The notes below the pieces were generated by a model, which did no database searches, was not told the DNA's origin, and worked only from the letters and a program-made list of their open reading frames with translations. A stretch of DNA of 56,663 nucleotides from a virus. Location of the stretch: IMG/VR virus record IMGVR_UViG_3300008108_000092, positions 1-56,663 of that record. The stretch is one strand, 5' to 3'. Made by a program: the position numbers and the translations under genes. Shown piece after piece: positions 24,114 to 34,500 of the stretch; the first letter of the stretch is position 1, and every line of letters starts with the position of its first letter.

Positions 24114-26156
24114 ATGCCGGCTTGTCAATATACTATTCTAATTCCAAGCAATCAATGTATTGGAGATTCTTTACGTACAATTAATAACAATTTTACCGTT
24201 CTTAATGACGAATTATGTAAAGTTCCAAAAATTGCTGGCAATGAAAAAAATACATCAATTACACATGAAATGGATTTGCTTGGATGCAATAAAATAATTG
24301 TAGATACAGCTCCAACACAACAGTTTTTTAAAAAGTTTGATTCTATTACTAATAATGTAACTTTAACATCATATACATCAAATGACGGATTCAAAAGCGA
24401 TGTATATAATTTTCCGTATATAAGTAGTTCAAAGGACAGCAAGCCTATAGGAGTATTTGATACAATTACTGAAAATGGTGTTCCTCAGTTAACCTTGTTT
24501 TGGATGTCTTCTGCTAATAATACTGAAACTCTTTTTGCTCTTAACAGTTCAGTATCTTTTATTCAACCAAGTCAAACAACTCCAGATGGACCAGTGCATT
24601 GTTTCTGCGAGTATGACGGAAAATTGCTTATTGGTGGAGCGTTTAATAAAATAGGAACAACAACTCAACAAAAATTGGCAACAATTGATCTCGGAGGAGG
24701 GTTATTAGACAATCAATTAGGACAAACAGGATCTTTAGGAAATCCGTTAATAACAAGTTCTTCTAATAGTTCAACTCTATTTGGAGAAAGTGGATATGTT
24801 AATTTTATAGAAAAAACATCCGTCTTTGTCACTGAAGAAGATCAACGTCGAATGTTTATAATTGGTGGAGATTTTCGTTCTGAAATAGGTGGTGGAAGAT
24901 CTTTGCTCATTTGGGACGATACAGCTAAAATCTTGTATCCATTTTATGTAAATGGAAGAACTTTTAACTGCAGTATTGCGGGAAATGATGTTTATATCGT
25001 TGGGCAATTTGATTTTGCTAATTTTGGATTTGAGCCAGAAAGCATTAAATCAGGTAAACGAAATTATACAAAATCGATTTTAAAAATATCTCTATTAAAT
25101 CTTCTTACAGGACAACAGCATTCAGCAATTAACAAAGAGTTTTGCGAAAATATAAAGAACCAGCTAACTAAAGTATGTGAGATAAATTGTGCCCAAGTAG
25201 TAGATTCACAATTGTTTATAGGCGGAGATTTTTCTGCAGAAATTAGCGGTATACCAATTCAACAAAATTTTCTGGCTCTTACTTCAACTGGCGAAATTGT
25301 AAACTCAGTAAAACTAATTGTAAACAAACCAGTTCGAGCAATGGTTTACGATAAAGATTTAGCTATGTTATATATTGGAGGAGACTTTACAAATATAGTT
25401 CAACATAGTGATTTTTTTGATGAATTAAAACAACCATCGATTAAATCAACAAATGAATATAATAGAGCAGCAGCTTTTGATGTTCAAATTGAACAAGCTC
25501 CTATTTTATTGACTCATTGGCGACCTAATTTTAATGGAACTGTACGCAAGTTCATTATACACAACGAATCCATTAGTAGTAACATTTATGCTATTGGAGA
25601 TTTCACCCAATTAAACTTCAAAAGAGCTTTTCATGCTGCTGCAGTGTTTAAAGCATCCGATCCTTCGGTAGCCAATCGAATTGGTGAAAAAGTAGAATGG
25701 GAAGTCGAAACACCATGTGCTCCAACTAGATATACTAACGGTCTTTTTAAATCTTCTAGAGGAATTTACATTGGAGGTGCATTTACTAAAATTAATGGAA
25801 GCAATAGATTTTATTTTTCAGAAATAACCGGAGTTGGAGAAGGCTCCGGAAAGACATTAGCTGAAGTAGTTTGGGACGCAGGAGGAAAAGTTTTATCAAC
25901 AAATGAATCATTAACCATTTCATCTGCAGATTCATACACAGTAAGAACAAAAACGACTTGCAAAAAATATAATACTGTTAACACTACAGTGTTTCCTCCT
26001 TTAATAGAAACATTTAAAAACCAAAAAGCTGGAAGCTTGTGTCGTTTTTTTATAAGACGTCCGTGTTTTAGTACAAAACTTGGTAATTTAGATATTACAG
26101 ATGATAGCTATACTAAAGACGTGCAAATTATAGGCTGGTCAGTAACATACATTTAA
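24114..26156 (+). CDS. Tail fibre/adhesin with seven-bladed DUF5122-like propeller
   Basis: 680 residues. The N-terminus carries the plug motif QCIGDSLRTINNNFTVLNDEL shared with two other fibre proteins here. Residues about 165-560 contain seven repeats with a core (L/I)-(F/Y)-I-G-G-(D/A)-F followed by a short insertion, near 24625, 24852, 24988, 25210, 25368, 25590 and 25763. This is the signature of delta-60 (DUF5122) beta-propellers. The C-terminal 70 residues (CRFFIRRPCFSTKLGN) are a separate beta module. An ATAAATA box lies 6 nt before the ATG. A receptor-binding or adhesin role is inferred. Confidence 0.8.
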   Translation: MPACQYTILIPSNQCIGDSLRTINNNFTVLNDELCKVPKIAGNEKNTSITHEMDLLGCNKIIVDTAPTQQFFKKFDSITNNVTLTSYTSNDGFKSDVYNFPYISSSKDSKPIGVFDTITENGVPQLTLFWMSSANNTETLFALNSSVSFIQPSQTTPDGPVHCFCEYDGKLLIGGAFNKIGTTTQQKLATIDLGGGLLDNQLGQTGSLGNPLITSSSNSSTLFGESGYVNFIEKTSVFVTEEDQRRMFIIGGDFRSEIGGGRSLLIWDDTAKILYPFYVNGRTFNCSIAGNDVYIVGQFDFANFGFEPESIKSGKRNYTKSILKISLLNLLTGQQHSAINKEFCENIKNQLTKVCEINCAQVVDSQLFIGGDFSAEISGIPIQQNFLALTSTGEIVNSVKLIVNKPVRAMVYDKDLAMLYIGGDFTNIVQHSDFFDELKQPSIKSTNEYNRAAAFDVQIEQAPILLTHWRPNFNGTVRKFIIHNESISSNIYAIGDFTQLNFKRAFHAAAVFKASDPSVANRIGEKVEWEVETPCAPTRYTNGLFKSSRGIYIGGAFTKINGSNRFYFSEITGVGEGSGKTLAEVVWDAGGKVLSTNESLTISSADSYTVRTKTTCKKYNTVNTTVFPPLIETFKNQKAGSLCRFFIRRPCFSTKLGNLDITDDSYTKDVQIIGWSVTYI

Positions 26157-26177
26157 AAGATTCAAGCATATTAAATA

Positions 26178-26184
26178 ATAAATA
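26178..26184 (+). promoter_or_regulatory. Late-promoter-like box, 5 nt before ATG 26190
   Basis: ATAAATA preceded by a second TTAAATA at 26171. Confidence 0.6.
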
Positions 26185-26189
26185 AGATT

Positions 26190-28337
26190 ATGTCTCTACA
26201 ACAAATAGGTATACCGATTTCAGAGGAACAATGCATTGGAGATTCTCTTAGTATTATTAATAATTCTTTTTTGAATTTAGATACAAGATCGACTCAAATC
26301 TCAAACGCAATCGTTTTAAGTGCTGATAAGATTTCTGCAGATATTAATAACTTACAACAAGCTGATAATATTTTAACTACAAATTTAAATCTAACTTCTT
26401 CATTTTTATCTTCAAGTTTATCACTTACGTCATCAAATTTATTATTGTCAGCTTTAAATTTAAAGACTTCCGTAACCGAACTTTCTGGACGTGTTATAAT
26501 AGTTAACCAGCCGTTTTTTGTAGTAGACGAGAGTCACACGAATTCTACTGTAGTTCTTACTGCTGCTACACAGACATCTATAACTGTTAAACCTAATACT
26601 AATTTTACTGCAAATCACAAAACAACAATTCTGCAATTAGGAATCGGACAAGGACAATTTAGTAATGATTTTGTTGTTAACCCTTCTTATCTTTTATATA
26701 CTCTCGAAAAATATACTACTTGCACTCTATATAAACCCAGTTCTCAAACTCCTTGGATTATAACAGGACAATTATCAGCTGCTCCAAAGCCGACTCCAGA
26801 ACCTCCTGAAATTTTTCAATTTTCTTTGCAAGGACCATTAGCTGAAAATTTCGATCAAGCAACGGAAATTACTGGAGTTAATGGTGATGTTTTATATTTT
26901 AATGCCAGACCTCTTGCTGAATCTACAAATGAAACCATGTCCATAAAAGTAAATGGAACAAAACGGATGACTATAGCATTCACCTCTGATAGATTGGGTA
27001 CTCATTTTGGTTATAGAGCAAACGGTTCAAACGTAATAGTCTCTGATTTATTTTCAAAAGGAGAAAAATCATTAGGCATTGCTGATTCTAATATAGTCCT
27101 AATCAATTCTACTGTTGCGGAAACAACAACTCCTCCTATTGGATTTGCATATTCGCTAACTGGAGATCGAGAAGATTCTAGTAATAACGTGGCTCTATTT
27201 ACAGCTGGACAGGCTGATGTTTTATACTACAATAAAGAAACCGTAAATCAAACAAGCAAAAGAAACGTAGTAGTTAATATTTTTGTTAATAATGCTTGGA
27301 GATCTACTGTTGTAGTAAATTCTAATAGAATAGGTACTTCATTTGGCTATAAAATTGCAAGTCAAACTGAAGTGTTGTATGGTACATTTACTATTGATAG
27401 TCCTTATTCCGGATCTTATTCTAAGATTTACTTAACGTTATCTGGCTGGACTCCTCCAACGATTTCTACTATTACAGAATATTCAAATACAATAAAAGGT
27501 CCTCAGACTTATAATAATACAAACGTAATTGCTATTAGTGCTTATGGATTTCCGGACAGCTTATTAGTAGAAAATAGAACAAGCACAACTTCCACAATAT
27601 TATCTACCATGACCGTAAATGTAAATGGAAATGATAGATTGTCGATAGAATTTACAGAAGATCGTAAAGATTTGATATTTCAGTATAAAATGGCTGGATA
27701 TAACGAATTATTAACTGGTAAATTTGCAGCTGGTAAAGTTTATTTGGGCTCGGGATCCTTACCTTTAGTCACAACTTCTTTATATAATCCATATAATAAC
27801 AAACTTTCTCCGGGAAATGATTCGGTAAATCAAATTAATTTTACTTCAAGTGTAGGAAATAGTTTTTGTTTTTATAATAATATTTCTCCAGTTCAAGAAA
27901 CATCCACATCGACTTTATATGCTTCAGGAGACACTGTAAATAATTTAGGAACAATTATGTTTAATAATGGGTTTTTAAATAGCACTTTTGGAATTAGTCT
28001 ATCTACAGACAATATAAAACAACAAGCTCCTTTTGCTTTCGGAACATTTAACGGTGGAAACATTCAACTGGTGTTTATTTTAACAGGTAATCAAACTGAT
28101 CCTTTTAATAAAATCAGCATGTTAAATTATACAAATTCTGCTAAATTATTCTATAAAAAAAGACCTAGCACAAATTCTGTTACAGGAACAACCTCTCACA
28201 TTTACATTAATAATAAATATTTAGCAACTGTAACTTATCTATTAGATTATAATAATGAGACCTTCCAATTCACTCCATATGAAGGAGGCACAATGTATAA
28301 TGGCACTTTTACCACAGGTAAAATATTTCTGACATAA
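26190..28337 (+). CDS. Multidomain virion protein with five FGY-type repeats
   Basis: 715 residues. N-terminal plug motif (QCIGDSLSIINNSF) and a coiled-coil neck (residues 25-90). Residues about 107-210 resemble a domain that also makes up most of the 204-residue protein at 40830. Then come five tandem beta domains of 70-100 residues (about 229-290, 326-400, 444-519, 551-624, 651-715). The clearest copies share V-L-Y-(F/Y)-N, x-x-V-N-G-x-x-R, T-x-x-F-T-x-D-R-x-G-T-x-F-G-Y-(R/K) and G-x-F-x-x-G. Copies 4 and 5 are degenerate. An ATAAATA box lies 5 nt before the ATG. It is probably a decoration or fibre protein. Confidence 0.78.
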   Translation: MSLQQIGIPISEEQCIGDSLSIINNSFLNLDTRSTQISNAIVLSADKISADINNLQQADNILTTNLNLTSSFLSSSLSLTSSNLLLSALNLKTSVTELSGRVIIVNQPFFVVDESHTNSTVVLTAATQTSITVKPNTNFTANHKTTILQLGIGQGQFSNDFVVNPSYLLYTLEKYTTCTLYKPSSQTPWIITGQLSAAPKPTPEPPEIFQFSLQGPLAENFDQATEITGVNGDVLYFNARPLAESTNETMSIKVNGTKRMTIAFTSDRLGTHFGYRANGSNVIVSDLFSKGEKSLGIADSNIVLINSTVAETTTPPIGFAYSLTGDREDSSNNVALFTAGQADVLYYNKETVNQTSKRNVVVNIFVNNAWRSTVVVNSNRIGTSFGYKIASQTEVLYGTFTIDSPYSGSYSKIYLTLSGWTPPTISTITEYSNTIKGPQTYNNTNVIAISAYGFPDSLLVENRTSTTSTILSTMTVNVNGNDRLSIEFTEDRKDLIFQYKMAGYNELLTGKFAAGKVYLGSGSLPLVTTSLYNPYNNKLSPGNDSVNQINFTSSVGNSFCFYNNISPVQETSTSTLYASGDTVNNLGTIMFNNGFLNSTFGISLSTDNIKQQAPFAFGTFNGGNIQLVFILTGNQTDPFNKISMLNYTNSAKLFYKKRPSTNSVTGTTSHIYINNKYLATVTYLLDYNNETFQFTPYEGGTMYNGTFTTGKIFLT

Positions 28338-28343
28338 TTTAAA

Positions 28344-29168
28344 ATGAGCCAAGAGAGTTCGTCTTCGCTAATTATAGAAGGAAATAACAAAAACCATGTG
28401 CTAACTTGGTATGAAAATTGTTTAGACTGTCCGCTCGATATTACTAAATACAACAAATATATTGCTGAGGTATCTTTCGTTCAAAATTCGGGTCAGCAAT
28501 TGTTTCGTCATAATACTTCGTACCACCAAAGTTTAAAGCAAACAATAATACAAAAAGGAGCTATTTGTTTGTTTCAAGCAAAAAAGCCATTCGCCCTGCC
28601 TAGAGATTTTAACAGCTTATATACGCCAGAAGATATTAAAATACGATGTGAGTCTTCAAGCGGTAAGACTATTATTAAGTATCCTTTTAAAACTTCTACT
28701 CAAATTACTTCTTACGATCAAATTATTAAAGTTGAGCAAATTAATGAAAGCAAACATTGCTTAACTGAAACCTCCATTCTCAGTTTTAATTCTTATTATT
28801 TAGTTACTTTTACAGAAACTTTTGATATTATCAATCCCAAATTTCTTAATGACATAAAATGGCAAAACTCTCAATCAACAAAAAAAGTTAGCCAAAAATA
28901 CGACTATATCAGCAAAGGTCCTAGTACTTTTTCTGATCAAAACATTGGAATTGTTGGGTTTTTAAATGATGAGTTTTCTTTCAATAAGTGTGAAATTAAA
29001 AAAGATTCAACTCCAAAACAAATGAAAATCTATCTAAAAAACCAACTTAGAATGCACATTTCGTTTTATGGTGAGCGTTTGGGAACTAAATTTAGCTATA
29101 CCACACCATTAGCTTTACAAAAAACTTATGAAAACGTATTTGTAGATGGTGATGTTTATTTTGATTAG
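28344..29168 (+). CDS. Virion protein combining two shared domain types
   Basis: 274 residues. The first two thirds hold two copies of a beta domain (HVLTWYENCLDCPLDITKYNKYI and TIIKYPFKTSTQITSYDQIIKVEQ starts) also seen in the 547-residue minus-strand protein at 43895. The C-terminal 75 residues (MKIYLKNQLRMHISFYGERLGTKFSY, ending VFVDGDVYF) are an FGY-type domain like those in the preceding protein. It follows the 715-residue gene by a few bases with no late box of its own, so it is probably co-transcribed with it. Confidence 0.75.
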   Translation: MSQESSSSLIIEGNNKNHVLTWYENCLDCPLDITKYNKYIAEVSFVQNSGQQLFRHNTSYHQSLKQTIIQKGAICLFQAKKPFALPRDFNSLYTPEDIKIRCESSSGKTIIKYPFKTSTQITSYDQIIKVEQINESKHCLTETSILSFNSYYLVTFTETFDIINPKFLNDIKWQNSQSTKKVSQKYDYISKGPSTFSDQNIGIVGFLNDEFSFNKCEIKKDSTPKQMKIYLKNQLRMHISFYGERLGTKFSYTTPLALQKTYENVFVDGDVYFD

Positions 29169-29212
29169 TAGTTTAACTCTTGTAAAATACTAGTGTTTTT
29201 GAAATTGAACGA

Positions 29213-29219
29213 ATAAATA
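29213..29219 (+). promoter_or_regulatory. Late-promoter-like box, 5 nt before GTG 29225
   Basis: ATAAATA upstream of gp25; supports the GTG start. Confidence 0.65.
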
Positions 29220-29224
29220 AAAAC

Positions 29225-29725
29225 GTGGCCTTAAAGATTTCAAATTTAGAGAGAATTGCTGATCAATTTACTAAAAAACAATACGTTTTTAAGGATTTGC
29301 ATTTAGATTTTAGCACAGATTCAGCTTTTAATAAAATTGAACAAAAAAATCTAAAAGGAAATGATGTTGCTGTAGATTATGATCTCTCAGCTATTTACAA
29401 TTCTTTACGTAATATTTTTTATACTAAACCCGGACAAAGATTTCTATTTCCTTTATATGGCTTAGATTTAAACCAGTTTTTATTCGAACCCATTACGCAA
29501 TTAAATGCTATTTCTATAGGTGAGCGTATTGTTAGGGCCATTAGTCAATTTGAAAAGCGTGTAGAGGTATTAGAGTGTAATGTATCTCCCAATGAAGAAG
29601 ATAATACGTATGAAATTACAATACACATAAAAGTTCCAATTTATAATACTACAGCTTCCATACAAGCTTTATTAGACAAAAAAACACAAAGAGTTTTTGC
29701 TCTTGAAACCAGTAGAACAAGATAA
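29225..29725 (+). CDS. gp25: Baseplate wedge protein gp25-like
   Basis: 166 residues, GTG start with an ATAAATA box exactly 5 nt upstream. Residues about 55-140 (IYNSLRNIFYTKPGQRFLFPLYGLDLNQFLFEP in part, then ISIGERIVRAISQFEKRVEVLECNV) match the gp25/W family wedge fold, which resembles a sheath subunit domain and starts sheath polymerisation. T4 gp25 is 132 residues; the extra length is at the N-terminus. It overlaps the gp6 start by one base (TAATG), the classical gp25-gp6 pairing. Confidence 0.88.
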   Translation: MALKISNLERIADQFTKKQYVFKDLHLDFSTDSAFNKIEQKNLKGNDVAVDYDLSAIYNSLRNIFYTKPGQRFLFPLYGLDLNQFLFEPITQLNAISIGERIVRAISQFEKRVEVLECNVSPNEEDNTYEITIHIKVPIYNTTASIQALLDKKTQRVFALETSRTR

Positions 29726-31563
29726 TGCAAAACGAAAATTATCCTTCATTTCCGATTTCTCCGAATACTTATGCAGCATTTGATGCCATATCGCTGAGAA
29801 ATTTGATTATAGAGCGTTTAAATGCTCAAGGTACTTTTACGGATCAAAATTATATAGGCTCTAATTTATCGTCTATTATCGACATTGTCTCTTATGCATT
29901 CAATACATTATTGTTTTATTTGAATAGAACGAGCTCAGAAGCTACATTTACAGAAGCGCAATTGTATGAAAATATAAATCGTATAGTAAAATTACTAGAC
30001 TATAAACCCATAGGGTATCAAACCTCCACCCTTTCGTTTCAAGCATCAGCAGATAATACAAAAAACGCATTTGATGCATCTAATCAGTATTATACTATAC
30101 CGAGATATTCTCATATTACTATTGGTGGGATCGCGTTTTCTTTTAATGAAGATATTACATTTGCTGTAAATGAATACAATTCGATAGTAGATTTGCCTCA
30201 ACTTTCCAATAGAAAACTATTGTTCCAAGGATCTTTTAGAGAAGCTCCACTGCATCTGGCTGCAGGAAATCCCAACGAGATTGTAACTATTAACGTGGTT
30301 AACGCTTTAATTGATCATTTTAATGTCCATGTTTATGTATATGAAGAAGATCAATCTAAATGGGTTCAATACAAAGAATCACGCTCAATGTATATGGAGC
30401 AGCCAAGTTCAAGAGCATTTGAAAAAAGATTAAATTCAAATTTACAATACGAATTAACATTCGGAAATGATGTAAATGGGAGACAACTAAAGAAAAACGA
30501 TAAGGTTGCGGTTTATTTTCTTCAGAGTGCTGGTGAAAAAGGAGTAGTAGGACCGGGTAGCTTAAATGAAAAAGTAGGAAAAACTTATACTGTTCTTAAT
30601 ACTAATTTATTAGCTCAAATAATGAAAGACGTTAAACAGGATCAAACGTCCGTATATTTAACTACTAGAGATTTTAGTAATATTTTATTTTCTAATGTAG
30701 CGGGATCAACTCCACCAAAAGATATTGAGTCTGCAGATGAAATTAGAATGCACGCTCCAGCAGCTTTTAGAAGCCAATATAGATTAGTAACTCAGAAAGA
30801 TTTCGAAGTTTTCATTAAAACGAATTTTTCAAATTTTATATCAGACGTCAAAGTATTTACTAATTGGGAATATACTTCAGAATATTTGAGATATTTCCAA
30901 GAGCTAAATTTAGATCCAGTAACATTTCAACAAATTGCTTTAAATCAAGTTGCCTATTCGGATGCTTGTAACTTTAATAATATTTATATTTGTGCAATGC
31001 CAGCAATTGGGATAGAATCGAGCCTAAAATATTTATTACCAGCACAAAAAGAAGCAATATTAGAAGAAGCTAGACCTTTAAAACCGCTGACGACCGAACT
31101 TACATATTTAGATCCTATTTACATATCGATTAGATTGGGAATGGAAACTGCTGAAGGAGTAACGACTCTTGAAAATCGCTACCTAACTAAACTTAAAATC
31201 ACAAAAACGAAAAAAATAGGAAGAAGCGAACAAAGTATCGTCAATGAAGTGGCTTCCGTGTTTCAACAGTTTTTTCTACCACAACAAAGAGGTATTGGAG
31301 AATTATTTGATTATAGTAATTTAGTAGCTAAAATCTTATCAGTAGAAGGGGTTGAAGAAATATCAACCGTTGATACTGGAAGCAATTATAGTGTTTCTGG
31401 GTTGAGACTTTTAATGTGGAATCCGACATATCCAGATTTAGATAGAAAGGTAGTTAACCATAATATAAGCCTAAAGCCGTTTCAGTTTTTATTTTATGAA
31501 GATTTAAATAGAATTGCTGAATTTATTTTTATTGACGGAACGGCTTATTACGACTCAAATTAA
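29725..31563 (+). CDS. gp6: Baseplate wedge protein gp6-like
   Basis: 612 residues, near the 660 of T4 gp6. The N-terminal region (residues 1-95) is helical with NLIIERLNAQGTFTDQNYIGSNL typical of gp6/J proteins. The diagnostic segment is APAAFRSQYRLVTQKDFEVFI at about residues 345-365, then alpha/beta domains ending in a VEEISTVDTGSN-type strand. In T4, gp6 dimers form the inner baseplate ring with gp25 and gp53, both present here. Translation is coupled to gp25. Confidence 0.88.
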   Translation: MQNENYPSFPISPNTYAAFDAISLRNLIIERLNAQGTFTDQNYIGSNLSSIIDIVSYAFNTLLFYLNRTSSEATFTEAQLYENINRIVKLLDYKPIGYQTSTLSFQASADNTKNAFDASNQYYTIPRYSHITIGGIAFSFNEDITFAVNEYNSIVDLPQLSNRKLLFQGSFREAPLHLAAGNPNEIVTINVVNALIDHFNVHVYVYEEDQSKWVQYKESRSMYMEQPSSRAFEKRLNSNLQYELTFGNDVNGRQLKKNDKVAVYFLQSAGEKGVVGPGSLNEKVGKTYTVLNTNLLAQIMKDVKQDQTSVYLTTRDFSNILFSNVAGSTPPKDIESADEIRMHAPAAFRSQYRLVTQKDFEVFIKTNFSNFISDVKVFTNWEYTSEYLRYFQELNLDPVTFQQIALNQVAYSDACNFNNIYICAMPAIGIESSLKYLLPAQKEAILEEARPLKPLTTELTYLDPIYISIRLGMETAEGVTTLENRYLTKLKITKTKKIGRSEQSIVNEVASVFQQFFLPQQRGIGELFDYSNLVAKILSVEGVEEISTVDTGSNYSVSGLRLLMWNPTYPDLDRKVVNHNISLKPFQFLFYEDLNRIAEFIFIDGTAYYDSN

Positions 31564-31565
31564 AC

Positions 31566-34500
31566 ATGGACGACTTAACGTTTTCTTTAACTCCTTCGAT
31601 AAAAAAAGCAGGACTCTACAAAGGAGATGTTTATGCTACAAATTTTATTTGTACTCAACAAAATTTTTTAGATTATACACAAACAGCTTGGAATTTTGGA
31701 GATGGGTTTGTTGTATACAATAGTATATCTGCTCAGCATTCTTATAATTATCCAGGAATATATAATATTACTTTATCAGCTTGGTCTAACGATGGAGCAA
31801 TTAGTATTGCAACGAAGTCAGTTGATGTCGATTATATTATAAGAGACGCTATAATAGCAAAACAAATACCAAAAGAGAAAAGTGTAATAGGAAATAAGAC
31901 AAAAGAAACATTTACTATACAAATAACTTCAGCTAAAATTGATAGTGAATTAACCGTTTGTTTACATTCATTAAATTCAAATTCTGTTCCACATGACTCA
32001 TCTTTAGACAAGTGGAATTTTTTGGCTCAAAGATGGAGATTTGTTGATGCTTCTACAAATACCATTATACAAAATAATACAGTAAATTTAACGACTGTTC
32101 CTATTTATAGTAATACTTCAGTGATCGCTGTTTCTAGCGAGTTTTCATTTTATTATATAGATGATGCTCCCACTGAGTTTGACAATGAAGCTGGATGTCC
32201 TGTAATTTTGCTAGCAACGTTAAGTGCGCAAACTTTTTTATATCCAATCGAAACGTTAAGATATCCATATTATAGCTATAGTAATACAGAAACGGTTCAA
32301 GTAGTAATTCCAAGATTCGTAATGAATTTGGTTCCTACGAAATTAAAGATTACAGAAAATTTTATAAACGATATATATCCAATAAAATGGACAAACGTTC
32401 CTATTCCAGTAATGGTAACTTGCTCGTTTAATGCAACTGATTTAAAATCTTTTATTTCAACCACTGACTCGTTAACCTCGAGTGATGTATTCAGTTATCC
32501 AAAAACCAATCAGCATGGATCTTTATATCCAATAACAATAGGTCTGTCAGGTGTAAATAGTAGTTTTTATAAAGCAGATGAACCGTCACTATATTTTCAA
32601 GCAACTGATTCGAATGAAGGATATATTAGAGGCTATATTTTTACCACAATAACTCCGCTAAGTCCTATTTCAGCAACTTGCATTGTTGCCTCAACTACTG
32701 CTGTAAATCTTTTGCCTGATCAAACGAACCCAAAACGCTTTAGATTCCCAGTTGGTTATAATATTCCTTCAGAAGTATTTATTTCTCATCCTTTTGAGCA
32801 AAATATTAATAAAATTTCAATAGTGCCTTTTGATTCGGAATGCGAATCTTTTAAATATTTCATTGAAAACCAATCAATTCGACTTGGATTTATAGACACA
32901 ATAAAAGTTCCCGAAACAACTTCAAATACAACAAATAACTTGCAAATATCAGGTACTACGGGAATATTTGGGCTATCATACAACCCAAATATAGAAGTTT
33001 TATATGCAGCGGATTCTGATCAAAATACTATTATATCAATAGATAAAAACGGAATTATATTAAACACTGCTTATATTTCAGCTGCTACTGGCAATTCTTA
33101 TAATACTCCTTCATCACTTACTTTAGGAGAAGATGGTGATGTGTGGGTTTCATTATATGACAACCATACTGTTTTAAAATACGATTGGAGCTTGTCGTCA
33201 ATCAAATGCATTTGTACTCCTCCGACCACTGTAGTTTCTCATGAACTTACTGCTGTAGATCAATTTGATAGTCCTTTAATAGCTCCTTCAATTATTGAAA
33301 CAGATAAAAACGAGGACGTATGGGTATGTTATTCAAACCCTTTGTCTAGTTTACTTTTAAAATACGATAAACAAGGGAGCTTTTTGTTTAAATCTATTAA
33401 TTTAGCACACAATAGCCAGCCTGTAGATTTAGCTATAGACAACGAAAATAAACTGTGGGTTGCTTGCAAGAATACTAATGAGATTCAACAATATAGCTCT
33501 AATGGCAGCTTATTACAATCTTTTAGTTTCTTAAGGCCAAGCTTTATTACTATCGATAATGATAATCACGTATGGTTGGCTCATGGTTATAATTTATTAA
33601 GCTATTTAAATACCGATAATTTAGAAGTTAAAACATGGAGAGTGTCATTTCAACCATTTCCTTTAGTAGAATTACTCTTCAATAAAACGTATGTTAAAGA
33701 TGAATATCCGTTAAAAGATTTAACTAATATTTCTTTTAATGATGAAATATGGTCTGGTTTAGCTTGTGATGTTTTTAATAGGTTATGGGCTATTAATTCT
33801 ATTAATAATAACGTAGTGATGTTTGATAAAAAACATATTTCTAACTTTAAAATTTTTAATGCATCTCCTACATCTTCCACTAACTACATAGTAGAAACAG
33901 GCAAAACACACGTTACAACAATCAAACCTACGTTTGATTTACCCTTAGTACCTACTAATTCGTTTCAAGCTGTTGGAGATTGGACTGGTAATAAATGGTT
34001 GCAAAAATTTGCAAATAAATATGAAAAAATTCCGATTACTGGTCATTCATCTACGTTTGAAGTGTTGCCTTTATATGAAAACGATGAGCAGATGACTATG
34101 GATCTATATGTTCGTAATTCTAAGCGAACTACTGTAACTTTTACAGGTGATAGAATAGGTTCGTTTTTTGGTTATAGAATGTATGATGCATATGAAGGAG
34201 ATGTAGAAGCATTTAGCGAATTTAAACGAGGCAGAGTTGATTTAAAACTACTTCCATATTCATCTCAATTAGATCAATTTACTTTTAAAATAACAACAAA
34301 AGCACCAAATTTAGCTCAAGCAATTTCTATAGCAACTCTTCACAATGATGATATATTTCTGTTTTCAGAAAGACGGAAGTTGCAGTTTAAAGCAACAAAA
34401 CTTAACGGAGATTTTAGTTTTGTGGATTATTTTAAACAATTAGCTTTACCTCAAACGCTGATCGAAAGTCCAAAATTAGCTAATGAGTTTATTTCTTGTT

